Shown here in pieces: positions 18,985 through 20,000 of a stretch of DNA of 20,000 bases (within the stretch, counting starts at the first letter, position 1; every line of letters begins with the position of its first letter). The notes under the pieces are model-generated. The model was not told where the DNA came from. It made no database searches and saw only the letters and a list, made by a program, of their open reading frames with translations. The position numbers were made by a program, and so were the translations under genes. Source of the stretch: Chromera velia (lineage: Eukaryota > Sar > Chromeraceae); the NCBI GenBank assembly GCA_018398765.1, contig JAHBMJ010001757.1:51038-71037 (forward strand), read 5' to 3'.

Positions 18985-19663
18985 AAGAGAGGGAGCCTGA
19001 TGAAATTGCATATGCGTCAAATTCATTTTGACCCAGAAGAACTCTACAGTCGAACAGAAGACGAGGTAGAGACGCACGGTTGTTCTATCACCATGGATCT
19101 TCTTTTTTTGTGGAGAGACAGGGGCGCCTCGTGGCCGTCTTCTACTTCCAACAGCATTACTTTGGCGGTCTTTTCCTGTCAAAGCAGTCTTCTACTGCAA
19201 GGCTGTATTGCTCTCGTGCCACATCCAGCCTTCTGAGTATGGATTCTTTCTTTTCACTCGAGAGTGGGTATCTGAGTCTGTACAGAGATACCTTGTCTTC
19301 CCACGTGATGCCGAAAGGGAGACGGGGGAAGTCCTCCTTTTTGAGTCCTTTCGGGTTTTCTTTCAGGTCCGTTCCCAGGGTCCCAATCAGCTCCCTCGTT
19401 CCCAACCACTGCTCCCATCTGTTCACCTCATAAGAGGACATTTGGAAAGGGTCGATGTCGTTCTCTGCCAGCATCTTGCACGAACGCCAACGGGGAGGAT
19501 ACTCAGGGGACAGGCCCATCACGTAAAGCTCCCACCAGTTGAACGTCGGCCGCGATCCAAAACTGCGGATACCCTTGGCCGTACCCACACGCCGAGGGAG
19601 GCTCAAAATCTCCAGAGCTCGCTCTGCCGCAGAGAAAAAACTCTTCGAGTGGCAGCCAGGCAT
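18985..19663 (-). CDS. Conserved-looking protein of unknown function, possibly two exons
   Basis: The start is the ATG at 19663, directly after an in-frame TGA. Read without splicing it is 168 residues and stops at TAA 19157. The protein has normal composition with several Trp and aromatic landmarks (FNWWELYVMGL, YPPRWRS, NRWEQWLGTREL, LPFGITWEDKVSLYRL), unlike random frames. The N-terminus (SKSFFSAAERALEILSLPRR) is basic and amphipathic and might be an organelle presequence. A donor (CCAAA|GTAATG) at 19160 and an acceptor (GACTGTAG) at 19044 would remove 117 nt and continue the frame as KVLLGQNEFDAYAISSGSL to about 18985. The frame stays open beyond that point, so the true 3' end is unknown. 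I do not recognise the family and infer no function. The remaining sequence up to 20000 may be its promoter. Confidence 0.55.
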
Positions 19664-20000
19664 GTCTCAGATTTGGGCTAATCTTATGCAGAATCGAACC
19701 CAATGACGGAGCGGGAGGCTAGGGGAAAGCGGCAGAAGCATCGATCGGTGGAGACGGCAATAAGAGTCAGCAACGCAGTGGTGCACGAGAGTGAAAAGCT
19801 AGAAGCACATGCAGTCCTGATCCCACTGATTCCATGAATGTGGGAGAGAGAGCGCTGTCAGAGTCCTGGGTCTCAGTGTCTCAAGGCCTTCTCTCATCTT
19901 TGGTCTGCTTAGCTGTCACGCATTCATGAATCATGCCTGTGTGAATCCGTCTATCCGGCCGTCTACGCAATTCTACGCATGCATGGTGAAGCCGTCTCTG
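19664..20000. other. Upstream flank of the right-hand gene, no feature seen
   Basis: Mixed-composition sequence with no long frame on either strand, no tRNA-like fold and no tandem array. By position it would contain the promoter of the minus-strand gene starting at 19663. Confidence 0.35.

Noticed and set aside
18568-19182. Frames through the GA-rich tract on both strands
   Set aside because: Glu/Arg/Lys and Ser/Leu/Pro compositions follow directly from the purine tract.

Overview
This is eukaryotic nuclear DNA from a large, intron-rich, repeat-rich genome. There are no operons or ribosome binding sites. Introns use GT..AG ends with GTGAGT-type donors and T-rich TGCAG acceptors, and CA, CT, GA, TGTC and TTTC microsatellites are common. 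An LRR protein of ribonuclease-inhibitor type, a SET protein with an AP2-like segment, and frequent microsatellites recall a chromerid alga such as Chromera velia. That assignment is inference from style, not from a marker gene.

Layout: 1-480 is CTGA-rich sequence. 483-1483 is a tandem duplication with a unit of about 0.5 kb. 1968-2780 holds exon-like reading frames that run into an AT-rich island (2690-3500). A leucine-rich-repeat gene lies on the minus strand (5323 down to 3510) and is broken by one missing base near 4999. Its upstream side is pyrimidine-rich on the plus strand, followed by a composite CA/CT/GA microsatellite (6343-6793). 6794-9593 has only weak small ORFs, a 55/59-bp duplication and an extremely GC-rich foldback hairpin (8744-8832).

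The main gene runs 9594-17110 on the plus strand. I could chain eight exons with matching phases. A long first exon encodes an acidic, low-complexity, nuclear-type protein with an AP2-like segment, and seven short exons finish with a complete SET domain. Its introns carry the microsatellites, a 45-nt minisatellite and a composite ATATAGTCTGTC repeat. After its stop comes a second AT-rich island (about 17640-18560), a GA-rich tract (18590-18960) and a minus-strand gene of unknown function (19663 to 19157, perhaps spliced to an exon at 19043-18985).

Functionally, the SET gene probably encodes a chromatin-associated methyltransferase-like protein. The LRR gene probably encodes a protein-binding scaffold. 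Nothing in the window links the genes to each other. Both large genes need a single-base correction to read through, which points to small indels in the sequence as much as to gene decay.
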